Positions 24,507 to 33,066 are shown, numbered from the stretch's first letter. The stretch is DNA of 64,000 nt from Pseudomonas viridiflava (GCF_900590755.1 NZ_UUOC01000001.1:372001-436000); one strand, 5' to 3'. A program made the numbers and translations. Notes: a model not told the origin generated them from the letters alone.

Positions 24507-24848
24507 TCAGCCAGCAACTTCAGCATCGGTGCAAACCCGACCCTTGACCCATAGCCCAAACTGTTTCATTACCTCAACTACAGGTTCTAACCGCCGTCCG
24601 TCCACGGTGAGTTCGTATTCAACCGTGACGGGCACAGTAGGAAATACTGTACGTTTTACGAGCCCTGCTTCCTCAAGGGCGCGTAAATCAATGGTTAACA
24701 TTCGCTGCGAGATAGCAGGAATGTCCCGCCTGAGTGAATTGAAGCGCTTTGGTCCATCGAGTAGGTAGGATGCAATAAGCAGACGCCAGCGGCCACCGAG
24801 CAAACGCATCGCTTCTTCGACCGAGCAGCCCGATACGTTGTCTTTCAT
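24507..24848 (-). CDS. HxlR-family regulator with N-terminal sensing cysteine
   Basis: A 113-residue compact HxlR winged helix: 'CSVEEAMRLLGGRWRLLIASYLLDGPKRFNSLRRDIPAISQRMLTIDLRALEEAGLV', then the wing 'PVTVEYELT'. Cys8 sits where thiol-based HxlR regulators (for example HypR, QorR) sense quinones, aldehydes or disulfide stress. It is divergent from a glutathione transferase gene, with a clear palindrome between them, and upstream of an OsmC gene on its own strand. The likely regulon is both flanking detoxification genes. Confidence 0.92.
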   Translation of the reverse strand: MKDNVSGCSVEEAMRLLGGRWRLLIASYLLDGPKRFNSLRRDIPAISQRMLTIDLRALEEAGLVKRTVFPTVPVTVEYELTVDGRRLEPVVEVMKQFGLWVKGRVCTDAEVAG

Positions 24849-24867
24849 GGTCAGAATCCAGAATAGG

Positions 24868-24892
24868 TAGGTATATTTTTTGTACCTATACT
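24868..24892. promoter_or_regulatory. Candidate HxlR operator with overlapping -10 box
   Basis: Inverted repeat TAGGTA-N9-TACCTA (24868-24888) in the gap between the HxlR and glutathione transferase genes. A -10-like TATACT (24887-24892) overlaps its right arm on the plus strand. GTA/TAC-rich palindromes are typical HxlR targets, and the position allows control of both directions. Confidence 0.6.
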
Positions 24893-24996
24893 ACAAAATA
24901 GTGCGTTCTTCCTATTTTATACCGCACCTCTAGAATGAGCCGAAGCCGTCTTTTCGTTGGAATTGACGGCACTCGCTCATGCTCCGGAGTCTGCAA

Positions 24997-25626
24997 ATGA
25001 AGCTGTACTACATCCCCGCGTCTTGCTCCCTATCACCCCATATCATCCTGAATGAGCTGGGTCTCGATGCCACACTGATTAAAGTCGACCACAAGAAACA
25101 TGTCACAGAACTGGGCGCCGATTACCTTGAGGTCAACCAATTTGGCTACGTACCTGCAATCGAACTGGACGACGGTACTCTCCTGCGTGAGGGGACAACA
25201 ATCGTGCAATATTTGGCTGACCTGAAGCCCGAGCTCGGACTTGTTCCCACTCATGGCACTCTTGATCGATACCGACTTCAGGAATGGTTGAGCTTCCTAT
25301 CATCTGAGATTCACAAGGGGTACATTCCGCTGCTGTACTCGACACCCGCGGGTAAATACGTAGACACCGTCAAGCCAAAGCTAGAGAAGCGCTTCGCCTG
25401 GGTTGACGAACAATTGGCTAACCGCCCTTACCTTATGGGTGATTCCTTCACTGTGGCGGACGCGTATCTATTCGCGCTAACAGGCTGGGGACAGGCCGAC
25501 TGGCTGACCAGCTATTACAAGGCCGACATCCACTTCGACAATTTGCATAACCTCCGCGCATGGTATGACCGGGTTAAAGTCCGGCCTGCGGTTCAGAAGG
25601 CTTTGCGAGAAGAGGGTCTGGTGTAA
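24997..25626 (+). CDS. Glutathione S-transferase, GstA (beta class) type
   Basis: A 209-residue cytosolic transferase that conjugates glutathione to electrophiles. The N-terminal thioredoxin-like domain starts 'MKLYYIPASCSLSPHIILNELGLD', with the beta-class Cys10 in 'ASCSLSPHI'. 'FGYVPAIELDDGTLLREGTTIVQYLADL' contains the cis-Pro and the glutathione-binding Glu/Thr. The helical C-terminal domain ends with 'FTVADAYLFALTGWGQ'. The ATG at 24997 has GGAG 7 bases before it; the upstream ATG at 24979 is less suitable. Probably induced by electrophiles through the adjacent HxlR protein. Confidence 0.93.
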   Translation: MKLYYIPASCSLSPHIILNELGLDATLIKVDHKKHVTELGADYLEVNQFGYVPAIELDDGTLLREGTTIVQYLADLKPELGLVPTHGTLDRYRLQEWLSFLSSEIHKGYIPLLYSTPAGKYVDTVKPKLEKRFAWVDEQLANRPYLMGDSFTVADAYLFALTGWGQADWLTSYYKADIHFDNLHNLRAWYDRVKVRPAVQKALREEGLV

Positions 25627-25893
25627 TGACAGATATGCCCCCTGCGCCGACGTCGTATTGCCAATCGCAGGCGAATTTTATTGCGGCGCAAGGTCACGAT
25701 GTCGTCCAGCTACATCTTGAGTTCCAATAGTTCCTGGTAACGTCGAGTCAACGTTGAAGCCTTGGGCGGAGTAAGCCGAACTGACCAGGCCTTGTCGGCT
25801 GCCAAACACTGAAAATGACCTGCCCGGCAAAGTGCCCGGCTTGCAATAGTTGCAGGTTGCCGGTATTTATCAGCCCATTCCGAAATCACAAGG
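25627..25893. other. Intergenic region, no gene recognised
   Basis: 267 bases after the glutathione transferase gene. A minus-strand open frame (25710-26045) covers part of it but has no family resemblance and overlaps the better plus-strand candidate. No terminator hairpin with a T run is apparent. Confidence 0.35.
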
Positions 25894-26247
25894 TTGAAGT
25901 ACGTGGCGAATGGAGCGGACATTGTTGAAACAGCAGGGATCGTCCTGGCCGTGCTGGTCGGCGTCATATTCAGCCTGCGCAACGGTAAGAGCTGGGAGAC
26001 TGGGATTAGCGCAGACTTCCAGGCAGCGCTTAGAGATATGCACATCGAGAGCTATGAACTGCTTGTGGATCGAACCGTGCGCCCAAGTTCGAACACTTAT
26101 GCCGAGGTCTATCGGATACTGCTTGATCAAGATGGCCGATACTTTCTGTACATGCTGCTCGACGACACTAAAGGTGTAATCAAGCCTCTGACCAAGGAGC
26201 GAGCCCTTATCGCGGCCAGGATGAGCGGGTATCAGGCAGAAAGCTAA
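25894..26247 (+). CDS. Small hypothetical protein, start uncertain
   Basis: An open frame of up to 117 codons. The last 69 residues ('MHIESYELLVDRTVRPSSNTYAEVY', then 'GRYFLYMLLDDTKGVIKPLTKERALIAARM') look like a genuine small folded protein, perhaps one beta-hairpin plus helices. The first 48 contain a hydrophobic run ('TAGIVLAVLVGVIF') that could be a membrane helix or chance. Possible starts are TTG 25894, GTG 25903 and ATG 26038; the last would give only the better-looking part. I do not recognise a family. It lies alone between a transferase and a LysE gene on the other strand. Confidence 0.45.
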   Translation: MKYVANGADIVETAGIVLAVLVGVIFSLRNGKSWETGISADFQAALRDMHIESYELLVDRTVRPSSNTYAEVYRILLDQDGRYFLYMLLDDTKGVIKPLTKERALIAARMSGYQAES

Positions 26248-26376
26248 TTGCGCGGCACATCCTTGTGCACAATTCCCGTAATTGCGCCTGCTATCGTAGC
26301 CGACACGCCCAGGCGAAATCGCGTCAGATAAGCCACCGCTTACTTATGCATCAAGGCGACTTCATCTCCCGCTCAC

Positions 26377-27006
26377 TCACAGCGGGCGCTCAAGGAACAA
26401 CAAGCGCGCCGCTAACGCTACCATCACTCCAGCAAAACCATAGCTGCCCATACGCCTGGATATCCTGCCGCTGCCCAGTTTGCCTCTGAGCCGCCCGGCA
26501 CACATCCCAAGCAGGGTATGGAAGATCAACGCGATCAGCGCAAGCAGCGCTCCAATGAACATTAATTGGAGGCTGACATTGCCGGTGTTTACGCTGACAA
26601 ATTGAGGCAGGAAGACCATAAAGAACAAAAGAGCCTTGGGATTCAAGAGGCTGTTGAGGGTGCCCCGGACGAAGATTTTCCACAAGGAAGCTAACTGAGG
26701 CTGAGTGTCCTGAGTCACTGCTGGGGTTTTCAAAGCTTGCCAGGCGAGCCATATAAGATAACCCGCCCCGGCCAGGCGTAGTATTTCGAACGCCGGTGCC
26801 CAGCTCATTATGATGGCGCCAACACCAGCGCTGACCAAAGCGGTCATAAGCAAGTCAGCCAAGGAAATGCCAAGAGCGGCAGCAAAGCCCGCTCGCCAAC
26901 CGTGGACCAAGGCATGGCTGGTCACAAAAGCCATATTCGGGCCCGGCACGATTAGCAGAAGCGTGGCGGCGACAATGAATAGATAGAGGCTGGCTGCGTC
27001 CGGCAT
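26377..27006 (-). CDS. LysE/RhtB-family amino-acid or metabolite exporter
   Basis: A 209-residue inner-membrane protein with about six hydrophobic segments. The family block 'LLLIVPGPNMAFVTSHALVHGWRAGFAAALGISLADL' is near the N-terminus and 'GTLNSLLNPKALLFFMVFLPQFV' in the middle. Members export amino acids, homoserine lactones or similar solutes. The ATG at 27006 has GGAG 8 bases before it; the GTG at 27015 lies within the ribosome site and is rejected. It stands alone, and its substrate is unknown. Confidence 0.92.
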   Translation of the reverse strand: MPDAASLYLFIVAATLLLIVPGPNMAFVTSHALVHGWRAGFAAALGISLADLLMTALVSAGVGAIIMSWAPAFEILRLAGAGYLIWLAWQALKTPAVTQDTQPQLASLWKIFVRGTLNSLLNPKALLFFMVFLPQFVSVNTGNVSLQLMFIGALLALIALIFHTLLGMCAGRLRGKLGSGRISRRMGSYGFAGVMVALAARLLFLERPL

Positions 27007-27135
27007 GAGTATCACTCCGTGGTCTTGAGCGACGACGGTAAGTGAACTAATGATATGAAGGCAGCTACAGTTGAGGCTTATCTCATAGCAACAGTCAATT
27101 TACAGAGAGCGTTAGTGGCTGCTCCCCGGCCGCAG

Positions 27136-27384
27136 TCACTCGTGGTCAATCACCCCCGTCATGGCCGTGAACCGGCTCTGTTTGTTCTGGAGTTTGTCGA
27201 GCACTTCATCGGGCGTGGATTCACGAAACACCACCATGTGCCCGACGTCCTTGCCACCTTCTGTGACACGCTCGATATCGTTGATCATCCAGGTTTTCAG
27301 CTCGTCAACGCTGATCCCTAGCTCTTTCGCTACCTGAAGGTGGAAGCGCTCTGCATCGTACTGATTGAATTGGTCATTGTTCAT
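27136..27384 (-). CDS. Small conserved-looking hypothetical protein
   Basis: 82 residues, hydrophilic, with no signal or membrane segment. The sequence opens 'MNNDQFNQYDAERFHLQVAKELGI' and continues with a helix 'SVDELKTWMINDIERVTEGG' and a strand 'HMVVFRESTPDEVLDKL'. AGGAG stands about 8 bases before the ATG. I cannot name a family. It is the first small gene after the second glutathione transferase on the minus strand, but 69 bases separate them and joint function is unproven. Confidence 0.7.
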   Translation of the reverse strand: MNNDQFNQYDAERFHLQVAKELGISVDELKTWMINDIERVTEGGKDVGHMVVFRESTPDEVLDKLQNKQSRFTAMTGVIDHE

Positions 27385-27453
27385 TGAGTCATCTCCTCAA
27401 GTACTTGTTGATCCAGGGGCAGGTAAGATCAGTCTGCCCACTGGCTTGATCCT

Positions 27454-28080
27454 CTACTTGGCAAACTGGTACTCGCCACCCTGCTCCAGACCTTTGCGAT
27501 ACGCGGGTCTTTGCTGGAAGCGTTGTACCCAGGCCAACACATTTGGATACGGCTGCAGCATCCCCTGAGCTTTGGCGAATTCGCCGATGAAACTCATCTG
27601 GATGTCTGCGCCGCTCAATTCTTCACCCAACAGATAAGGTGTCAGCCCCAAGGCTTCGTTCAGGTACCCGAGGTAATTGGCCAGCTCGGATTCGATGCGA
27701 GGATGCAACGGCGCGCCCGCATCACCCAAACGCCCAACATACAAATTGAGCATCAGCGGCAACATGGCCGAACCTTCGGCGAAGTGCAGCCATTGCACGT
27801 ATTCGTCGTAGGTCGCGCTGGCGGGATCCGGTTGCAGCTGGCCGTCGCCATGACGGCGGATCAGGTAGTCGATAATGGCGCCGGACTCGATCAGTACATG
27901 CGGACCGTCTTCGATGACCGGTGATTTCCCCAAGGGATTGATGGCCTTGAGTTCCGGCGGCGCAAGATTGGTTTTCGGGTCCCGCTGATAGCGTTTGAGC
28001 TCGTAAGGCAGGCCAAGCTCTTCGAGCAGCCACAGAATACGCTGTGACCGTGAGTTGTTAAGGTGGTGAAGAATGATCAT
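27454..28080 (-). CDS. Glutathione S-transferase, second and unrelated type
   Basis: A 208-residue transferase. The thioredoxin-like domain 'MIILHHLNNSRSQRILWLLEELGLPYELKRYQRD' has Ser10 in 'NNSRSQR' as the likely catalytic residue. 'INPLGKSPVIEDGPHVLIESGAIIDYLI' supplies the cis-Pro and the Glu-Ser glutathione contacts. The helical domain follows ('YDEYVQWLHFAEGSAMLPLML'). It differs from the beta-class enzyme at 25.0 kb, so it is not a recent duplicate. The long open frame reaches 28353, but the ATG at 28080 with GGAG gives the standard start. It lies 199 bases downstream of an MFS gene on the same strand. Confidence 0.92.
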   Translation of the reverse strand: MIILHHLNNSRSQRILWLLEELGLPYELKRYQRDPKTNLAPPELKAINPLGKSPVIEDGPHVLIESGAIIDYLIRRHGDGQLQPDPASATYDEYVQWLHFAEGSAMLPLMLNLYVGRLGDAGAPLHPRIESELANYLGYLNEALGLTPYLLGEELSGADIQMSFIGEFAKAQGMLQPYPNVLAWVQRFQQRPAYRKGLEQGGEYQFAK

Positions 28081-28279
28081 GGTTGCTCCGCAAGGCGAGA
28101 GTGGAAGTCTATGTGCAGACTGCACCTTTGCTCTGGAGTGCCCTGAATCGGTGGACTTTGCAAGAAAATGGATCATGACCCGCGAAGCGCCCGCAAGAAG
28201 AGTGCGGGCTATTCGCGCCCGTGGCTGCCGCGCCTCGCAGGGCAGCCACTTTGCTGTCGGAGCGTCTATCAGCTCGACA

Positions 28280-29485
28280 TCAATGACCGGCAACCATTTG
28301 ACTCGACTGCCTGCCACCTTCTGCGAAGCCATGAACTCGCGCTTGCGATGCAATGATCAGACTCAGCAGTAGCAACACCAGTAATACCCAGGGAAAAGAA
28401 CTGACTCCCCACTGCCCTAGCAAAACACCACCCAGCAGCCCGCCGCCTGCAATCGCGCTGTTCCAGACAACGACATTCATCGAAAGCGCTACATCAGCGC
28501 CCTTACCCGCTGAGTCAGCGAGCGCAGTCTGCAGAAGCGTAGCGGCACCCCCAAAGGTCAAGCCCCAGATAAACACCCCGATGTAAATGGCCAGGGCCGA
28601 GCCTGAGAACAGACCCAGAAAAACCGAAACCGCAGCGAAGGTCGCGAGGCTGGCCAAAACAGTCTTTCGCAAGTGACGATCAACCAGACGTCCCGTTACC
28701 CAGATGCCCGCCAGCGCCGCGACACCAAATACCAGCAGTACCAAATCGACGTCACTGGCCAACCCGGCGTTGGAGACAAAGGGGGCGACGTAGGTATAGA
28801 GAATGTTGTGAGCCAGCATCCAGGTGAAAACCACCCCCAGCACCGGGCGCACACCGGGCGTGAAGAAGACCTCACGCAGCGCCATGCGCTGTGAAGAAGA
28901 CTGGCCAGGGTAGTCCGGCACCTTGACCAACACCCAGATGATCAACAGCAGGGTCATCCCGGACATCAATCCAAATGCCATGCGCCAGCCCATGAATCCG
29001 CCGAGCCAGGTCCCCAGAGGGACGCCCAGCGACAGGGCGATAGGCGTTCCCACCATCGCAACAGCCAGCGCGCGGCCCTGCAATTGAGGGACTACCATGC
29101 GTCTCGCATAACCCGCGACAAGGCTCCAGGCCAACCCCGCAGAAACGCCGGCGAAGAACCTCGCGACCAGTGTCAGCCAGTAATTGGACGACAACGCAGT
29201 AACGGAATTGAACACCAGAAAGCCGACTATCGTCAGCAGCAAGACGGTTCTGCGTCTCCAGCTTTGCGTGGCGATGGTCAGCGGAATGGCTGCCAGCAAT
29301 GACCCCAGGGCGTAAACAGTCACCATCTGCCCTGCAAACGATGCCGAAACCCCCAGGCCACTGCTGATCTCGGGCAGCAAACCCGCAGGTAATGTCTCGG
29401 TCACGATGCAAATGAAACCCGTCATCGCCAGCGCCAGTAATGCTCCCAGCGGAAGTTTTCCGCTCTGCTGCTCATCTGTAGTCAA
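28280..29485 (-). CDS. MFS transporter, DHA1-type drug or sugar effluxer
   Basis: A 401-residue 12-helix permease. The opening 'LPLGALLALAMTGFICIVTETLPAGLLPEISSGLGVS' and 'GQMVTVYALGSLLAAIPL' match the arabinose/purine-nucleoside efflux branch of the DHA1 group; 'VAGYARRMVVPQLQGRALAVAMVGTPIALSLGVPLGTWLG' is motif C-like, typical of antiporters. It is divergent from a TetR gene across 125 bases containing two similar palindromes, so it is probably repressed by that protein and induced by an exported compound. Confidence 0.92.
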   Translation of the reverse strand: MTTDEQQSGKLPLGALLALAMTGFICIVTETLPAGLLPEISSGLGVSASFAGQMVTVYALGSLLAAIPLTIATQSWRRRTVLLLTIVGFLVFNSVTALSSNYWLTLVARFFAGVSAGLAWSLVAGYARRMVVPQLQGRALAVAMVGTPIALSLGVPLGTWLGGFMGWRMAFGLMSGMTLLLIIWVLVKVPDYPGQSSSQRMALREVFFTPGVRPVLGVVFTWMLAHNILYTYVAPFVSNAGLASDVDLVLLVFGVAALAGIWVTGRLVDRHLRKTVLASLATFAAVSVFLGLFSGSALAIYIGVFIWGLTFGGAATLLQTALADSAGKGADVALSMNVVVWNSAIAGGGLLGGVLLGQWGVSSFPWVLLVLLLLSLIIASQARVHGFAEGGRQSSQMVAGH

Positions 29486-29505
29486 TCGCCTTCTCCCTAC
29501 TAATA

Positions 29506-29517
29506 TATCGATCGGTA
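29506..29517. promoter_or_regulatory. TetR operator copy 1, near the MFS gene
   Basis: The near-palindrome TATCGATCGGTA lies 20 bases before the MFS start. The almost identical TATCGATTAGTA is at 29558-29569, before the tetR gene. One site by each start fits repression in both directions. Confidence 0.6.
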
Positions 29518-29557
29518 CAAATATAGGGAGGCGTCACCGGCTAGTCAACGACTTATG

Positions 29558-29569
29558 TATCGATTAGTA
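29558..29569. promoter_or_regulatory. TetR operator copy 2, near the tetR gene
   Basis: TATCGATTAGTA differs from copy 1 at 2 of 12 positions. It is 41 bases before the tetR ATG and probably mediates autorepression. Confidence 0.55.
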
Positions 29570-29610
29570 TTTAAGTCGCCTCATTGAGATAAGTCTGAAG
29601 GAGATGCGAC

Positions 29611-30237
29611 ATGGCACAGATGGGACGTCCGCGCACGTTTGACCGCGACGTGGCAATCACGCAGGCACTGCATTTGTTTTGGGAGCACGGGTACGACGCG
29701 ACATCTCTCAGCCAGCTAAAGGCCGGTATGGGTGGCGGCATCACCGCGCCGAGCTTTTACGCCGCGTTTGGCTCCAAGCAGGCGTTGTTCAATGAAGTGA
29801 TGGAGCGCTACCTGAGCACCCACGGCCGCGTCACCGACAGCCTTTTTGATGCGACCCTCGCGCCCAGAGACGCGATTGAACTCACCCTTCGCCGGTCAGC
29901 AAAAATGCAATGTGAGACCGATCACCCCAAAGGTTGTCTGGTGTCATTGGGTTTGATGAGCGCTTGCACAGACGAAAGCAAAGCCATTTCCGAGCCCCTC
30001 GCAAAAGCGAGAAACATGAACCGTGCGGGCTTGGTTGCCTGTATCGAGCGCGCCATTGCCGGGGGCGAATTGCCTGACACTGTGATCCCGGAAGCATTCG
30101 CTGCCGTGTTCGACAGCTTTATGCTGGGCTTGTCGACACTGGCGCGCGACGGCGTTCAACACGCCACGCTGGATGCTGCCGTGACGCAAGTGATGGGGCT
30201 GTGGGATAGCCTGCGCCTCAATGCCGATGCTCAATGA
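29611..30237 (+). CDS. TetR-family regulator of the adjacent MFS gene
   Basis: A 208-residue regulator. The N-terminus 'GRPRTFDRDVAITQALHLFWEHGYDATSLSQLKAGMGG' then 'APSFYAAFGSKQALFNEVMERYL' is the AcrR-like helix-turn-helix. The C-terminal ligand domain contains 'CETDHPKGCLVSLGLMSACTDE', a Cys-rich block common in this branch, which often controls divergent oxidoreductase or efflux genes. AAGGAG lies before the ATG. Its targets are most likely the MFS gene and itself. Confidence 0.92.
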   Translation: MAQMGRPRTFDRDVAITQALHLFWEHGYDATSLSQLKAGMGGGITAPSFYAAFGSKQALFNEVMERYLSTHGRVTDSLFDATLAPRDAIELTLRRSAKMQCETDHPKGCLVSLGLMSACTDESKAISEPLAKARNMNRAGLVACIERAIAGGELPDTVIPEAFAAVFDSFMLGLSTLARDGVQHATLDAAVTQVMGLWDSLRLNADAQ

Positions 30238-30248
30238 GCTGGAAGTGG

Positions 30249-31124
30249 TCATCCACTCAAAACCAGAGACATGTCCGGGTATTTGCTGCACATGAAATCG
30301 ACGAATGCCCGAACCTTCGGCGCCGCGAGACGCCTGGAAGTATGCAAAACCCAAAGCTCAGGCTCTATACCCGACACAGTGCCCCACTGAACCAAATCGC
30401 CGCGAGCAAGCTGGTTCCATGCAATGGACTGGGGAATAAGGGCAACACCGCCACCGGCGATAGCCGCATCGCGGACCATCAGTAACGAAGAAAACTGCAA
30501 CTTCGGGATCGGCTCCAGGACCAACTGACCGCCATCGAGGCTCCAGTGGGAGGGCTGAAAACCCGTCGTTACGATGGCGGGAACGGAGCTGATTGCACCG
30601 GGCATTGGCTTGGGTATTTCAGGTGCAGCCACAACCACGAGTCGGTCTCTGGCGAAGCATCGTCCGACCAGGTTGCTGTCCGGGCTCGGGTTGATCCGGA
30701 TAGCGACGTCGAATTTTTCCTCCACCAAATCCACCATTCGATCATCCGCCACGACTTCAATGATCACCTCCGGATAAACCGAACAGAATTCTGCGCCGAT
30801 GCGGCCCATCGCAAGCTGGGAAAACAGGATCGGCGCCGCGACTCTCAACCGCCCCCGAGGCGTCAAAACGCCCTCCCGTGCCGCATTCATGGCTTCGGCC
30901 ACCTCGCTCAACGGACCCTCAGCGCGCGACACCAGCATCTCACCGGCTTCGGTGAGCTTCAGGCCGCGAGCGCTGCGCTCGACCAGCCTGACCCCCAGTT
31001 GTTCTTCCAGGTCCGCAATTCGGCGCGACAAAGTAGCTTTGGGAATACCGCTCGCTCGGCTTGCCTTACCCAGCCCCTCATTGGTGGCGACGAGGATGAA
31101 ATCGATCAGCGCGTTCAGATTCAT
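30249..31124 (-). CDS. LysR-family transcriptional regulator
   Basis: A 291-residue LysR protein. The helix-turn-helix is 'FILVATNEGLGKASRASGIPKATLSRRIADLEEQLGVRLVERSARGLKLTEAG', in the branch with 'PKATLSRRIADLE'. The substrate-binding domain begins near residue 90 ('RGRLRVAAPILFSQLAMGRI'). The frame is open upstream to 31202, but the ATG at 31124 gives the normal LysR start. It is divergent from an NmrA-like gene with a perfect palindrome between them, and its stop is only 11 bases from the convergent tetR stop. Confidence 0.92.
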   Translation of the reverse strand: MNLNALIDFILVATNEGLGKASRASGIPKATLSRRIADLEEQLGVRLVERSARGLKLTEAGEMLVSRAEGPLSEVAEAMNAAREGVLTPRGRLRVAAPILFSQLAMGRIGAEFCSVYPEVIIEVVADDRMVDLVEEKFDVAIRINPSPDSNLVGRCFARDRLVVVAAPEIPKPMPGAISSVPAIVTTGFQPSHWSLDGGQLVLEPIPKLQFSSLLMVRDAAIAGGGVALIPQSIAWNQLARGDLVQWGTVSGIEPELWVLHTSRRLAAPKVRAFVDFMCSKYPDMSLVLSG

Positions 31125-31182
31125 GGTGTTCCACTTTTGAAACGAGATGTCTGGATTCTGTGGTCTTCGTTTTGCGAACGCA

Positions 31183-31199
31183 ACGGAATACTGTTCCGT
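31183..31199. promoter_or_regulatory. Candidate LysR operator between the regulator and NmrA-like genes
   Basis: The perfect inverted repeat ACGGAA-TACTG-TTCCGT lies 36 bases before the NmrA-like start and about 60 before the regulator start. Function is inferred from symmetry and place. Confidence 0.45.
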
Positions 31200-31234
31200 C
31201 ATCCACCCATCATCTTCAACGCAGGAGTTTCAAA

Positions 31235-32104
31235 ATGAGCATTCTTGTCATTGGTTCTACGGGCACTATCGGTTCACTGGTCACCCAAGGTCTTGCCGAG
31301 GCTGGCGCCGAAGTCAAAGCCCTCGTGCGCCAGGCGGGTAAGCGGGACTTCCCGGCAGGCGTCGCGGAAGTGGTCGCAGACCTTACCGATGTCGCGTCAA
31401 TGCGCAGCGCGCTTTCATCAGTGCGGACACTGTTTCTGCTTAATGCCGTAACGCCTGATGAAGTGACTCAGGCCCTCATTACCTTGAACCTTGCTCGCGA
31501 GGCTGGCATCGAGCGCATTGTTTACCTGTCGGTGATTCATGCCGATAAATTTACCAACGTCCCGCATTTCACCGGCAAGCATACGGTCGAGCGCATGATC
31601 GAGAGCCTCGAGATGCCCGCCACTATTCTGCGTCCGGCTTATTTCATGCAAAACGACCTCATGGTCCAACAGACGATTCAGAACTACTCGGTCTATCCAA
31701 TGCCCATCGGTTCGGCGGGTGTTGCGATGATTGATGCGCGGGATATCGCGGATGTCGCCGTCGCAGAGTTGCTGCGACGCGACAAAGCTGCCACGGCGCT
31801 GGAGCGCATAACGCTGGATTTGGTGGGGCCGCAAGCGCTTGGCGGAGCAGCCGTCGCTAAGATCTGGAGTGCAGTGCTGGGCCGCGAGATTGCCTATGGA
31901 GGTGATGACGTCGCCGCTTTTGAGACACAACTGGCGTCTTATGGCCCAACCTGGCTGGCTTATGACATGCGCCTCATGATGGCGGGTATCCAGACCTTCG
32001 GAATGCAATCGACTGAAGGCACGGTACAAAAGCTTCAGGCAATCGTCGGGCACCCGCTGCGCACTTACGAAAACTTCGTGCGTGAGGCTGTTGCCCAAGC
32101 TTGA
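31235..32104 (+). CDS. NmrA/SDR-a type NAD(P)-binding oxidoreductase
   Basis: A 289-residue atypical short-chain reductase. 'ILVIGSTGTIGSLVTQGLAEAGAEVKALVR' is the NAD(P) motif, 'VAEVVADLTDVASMRSALSSVRTLFLLNAV' the next block, and 'RIVYLSVIHADKFTNVPHFTGKHTVERMIE' the middle. This is the QOR2/TMR-like branch of NmrA proteins, some of which reduce quinones while others only sense NADPH. GGAG precedes the ATG at 31235; the longer frame from 31160 is rejected. It is the third NAD(P)H redox gene in the window with a regulator beside it. Confidence 0.88.
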   Translation: MSILVIGSTGTIGSLVTQGLAEAGAEVKALVRQAGKRDFPAGVAEVVADLTDVASMRSALSSVRTLFLLNAVTPDEVTQALITLNLAREAGIERIVYLSVIHADKFTNVPHFTGKHTVERMIESLEMPATILRPAYFMQNDLMVQQTIQNYSVYPMPIGSAGVAMIDARDIADVAVAELLRRDKAATALERITLDLVGPQALGGAAVAKIWSAVLGREIAYGGDDVAAFETQLASYGPTWLAYDMRLMMAGIQTFGMQSTEGTVQKLQAIVGHPLRTYENFVREAVAQA

Positions 32105-32168
32105 GCAACCGTGGCTGGAAGCGAGCCCTCTATAACGGCTTAACGAAACCGGCCTGATTCCCTCGACG

Positions 32169-33056
32169 CTAGCTGCACCAGCCACGGGCTTCATCGATGA
32201 AGTGCAGCACTGCGCTGGACCGCTCATCGATGCGTGAGATCAACGAAAGCTCACTGACCATTTCCGCCTGAGCCAGCGGTATCACCCGCAGGCCGGGCAT
32301 GGTCAGCCGGGTCATGGGTTCCGGCACGATGCTCAGGCCAATACCCGCTGCGACCAATCCTGGAATGCTCATCAGTGAAGGCACATGCATGATGTTCTCT
32401 GGATGCAACTGGTGCTGGCGGCATGCCTGAAGGGTATGCGAGGTCAGGCCGATGCCCGCCGGGTCCTGGAGGAAGACAAACTTTTCATGCCGCAAAGTTG
32501 CCAGGTCGCCGTTAAAGCGCTCTGCCAGCTCGTGATTGTCCGGCATGAGCAGGACTAGATTCGACTGGCTGAAATGATGAGTGCGCAGCCGGTCCGGGAG
32601 GTGATCCTTGAACACTCGGGCAAACGCCAGATCGAGCTTGTGGTCGAGCAACATCTCAAGTTGCGTGCGAATACCCGCGTCCACCAGCGTCAGTTTGACT
32701 TCAGGGAACGTGCTGAAATAGTGACGAAGCAACAGCGGCAGGTTCGCCTCAAATAACGCGGAGTGGTAACCGATATGGATTTCGCCGACTTCACCTCTTC
32801 TGGCCCGTCTCGCCGCCGCACTCGCCAATTCGCTGGACTCAATGGACTGGCGCGCATGGGGCAGGAACGCGAGCCCTGCCGCCGTCAGGGCAACGCTGCG
32901 ATTCTCCCGGCGGAACAGCGCCACGCCCAGCTCTGATTCGAGGGTGCGCATCAACTGACTCAGCGCCGGCTGGGCAATGCCCAGTTGCTCCGCTGCCCGG
33001 CTGAAGTGCTGGAGTTCGGCCGCAACAACAAAAGCCTTGAGGTGTCGCAGTTCCAT
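32169..33056 (-). CDS. LysR-family regulator of the quinate/shikimate-type module
   Basis: A 295-residue LysR protein. The helix-turn-helix is 'LKAFVVAAELQHFSRAAEQLGIAQPALSQLMRTLESELGVALFRR', and the effector domain begins at about residue 90 ('GEIHIGYHSALFEANLPLLL'). The branch resembles CatR/BenM-like activators of aromatic catabolism ('FSRAAEQLGIAQPALS'). It is divergent from an MHS carrier and type II dehydroquinase pair across 153 bases with a palindrome at 33067-33083. The likely inducer is quinate, shikimate or a related hydroaromatic acid (inference). Confidence 0.9.
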   Translation of the reverse strand: MELRHLKAFVVAAELQHFSRAAEQLGIAQPALSQLMRTLESELGVALFRRENRSVALTAAGLAFLPHARQSIESSELASAAARRARRGEVGEIHIGYHSALFEANLPLLLRHYFSTFPEVKLTLVDAGIRTQLEMLLDHKLDLAFARVFKDHLPDRLRTHHFSQSNLVLLMPDNHELAERFNGDLATLRHEKFVFLQDPAGIGLTSHTLQACRQHQLHPENIMHVPSLMSIPGLVAAGIGLSIVPEPMTRLTMPGLRVIPLAQAEMVSELSLISRIDERSSAVLHFIDEARGWCS

Positions 33057-33066
33057 GTGGACAATC

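Noticed and set aside
25710..26045. Minus-strand frame of 111 codons after the glutathione transferase
   Set aside because: No family features and it conflicts with the better plus-strand small protein at 25894-26247.
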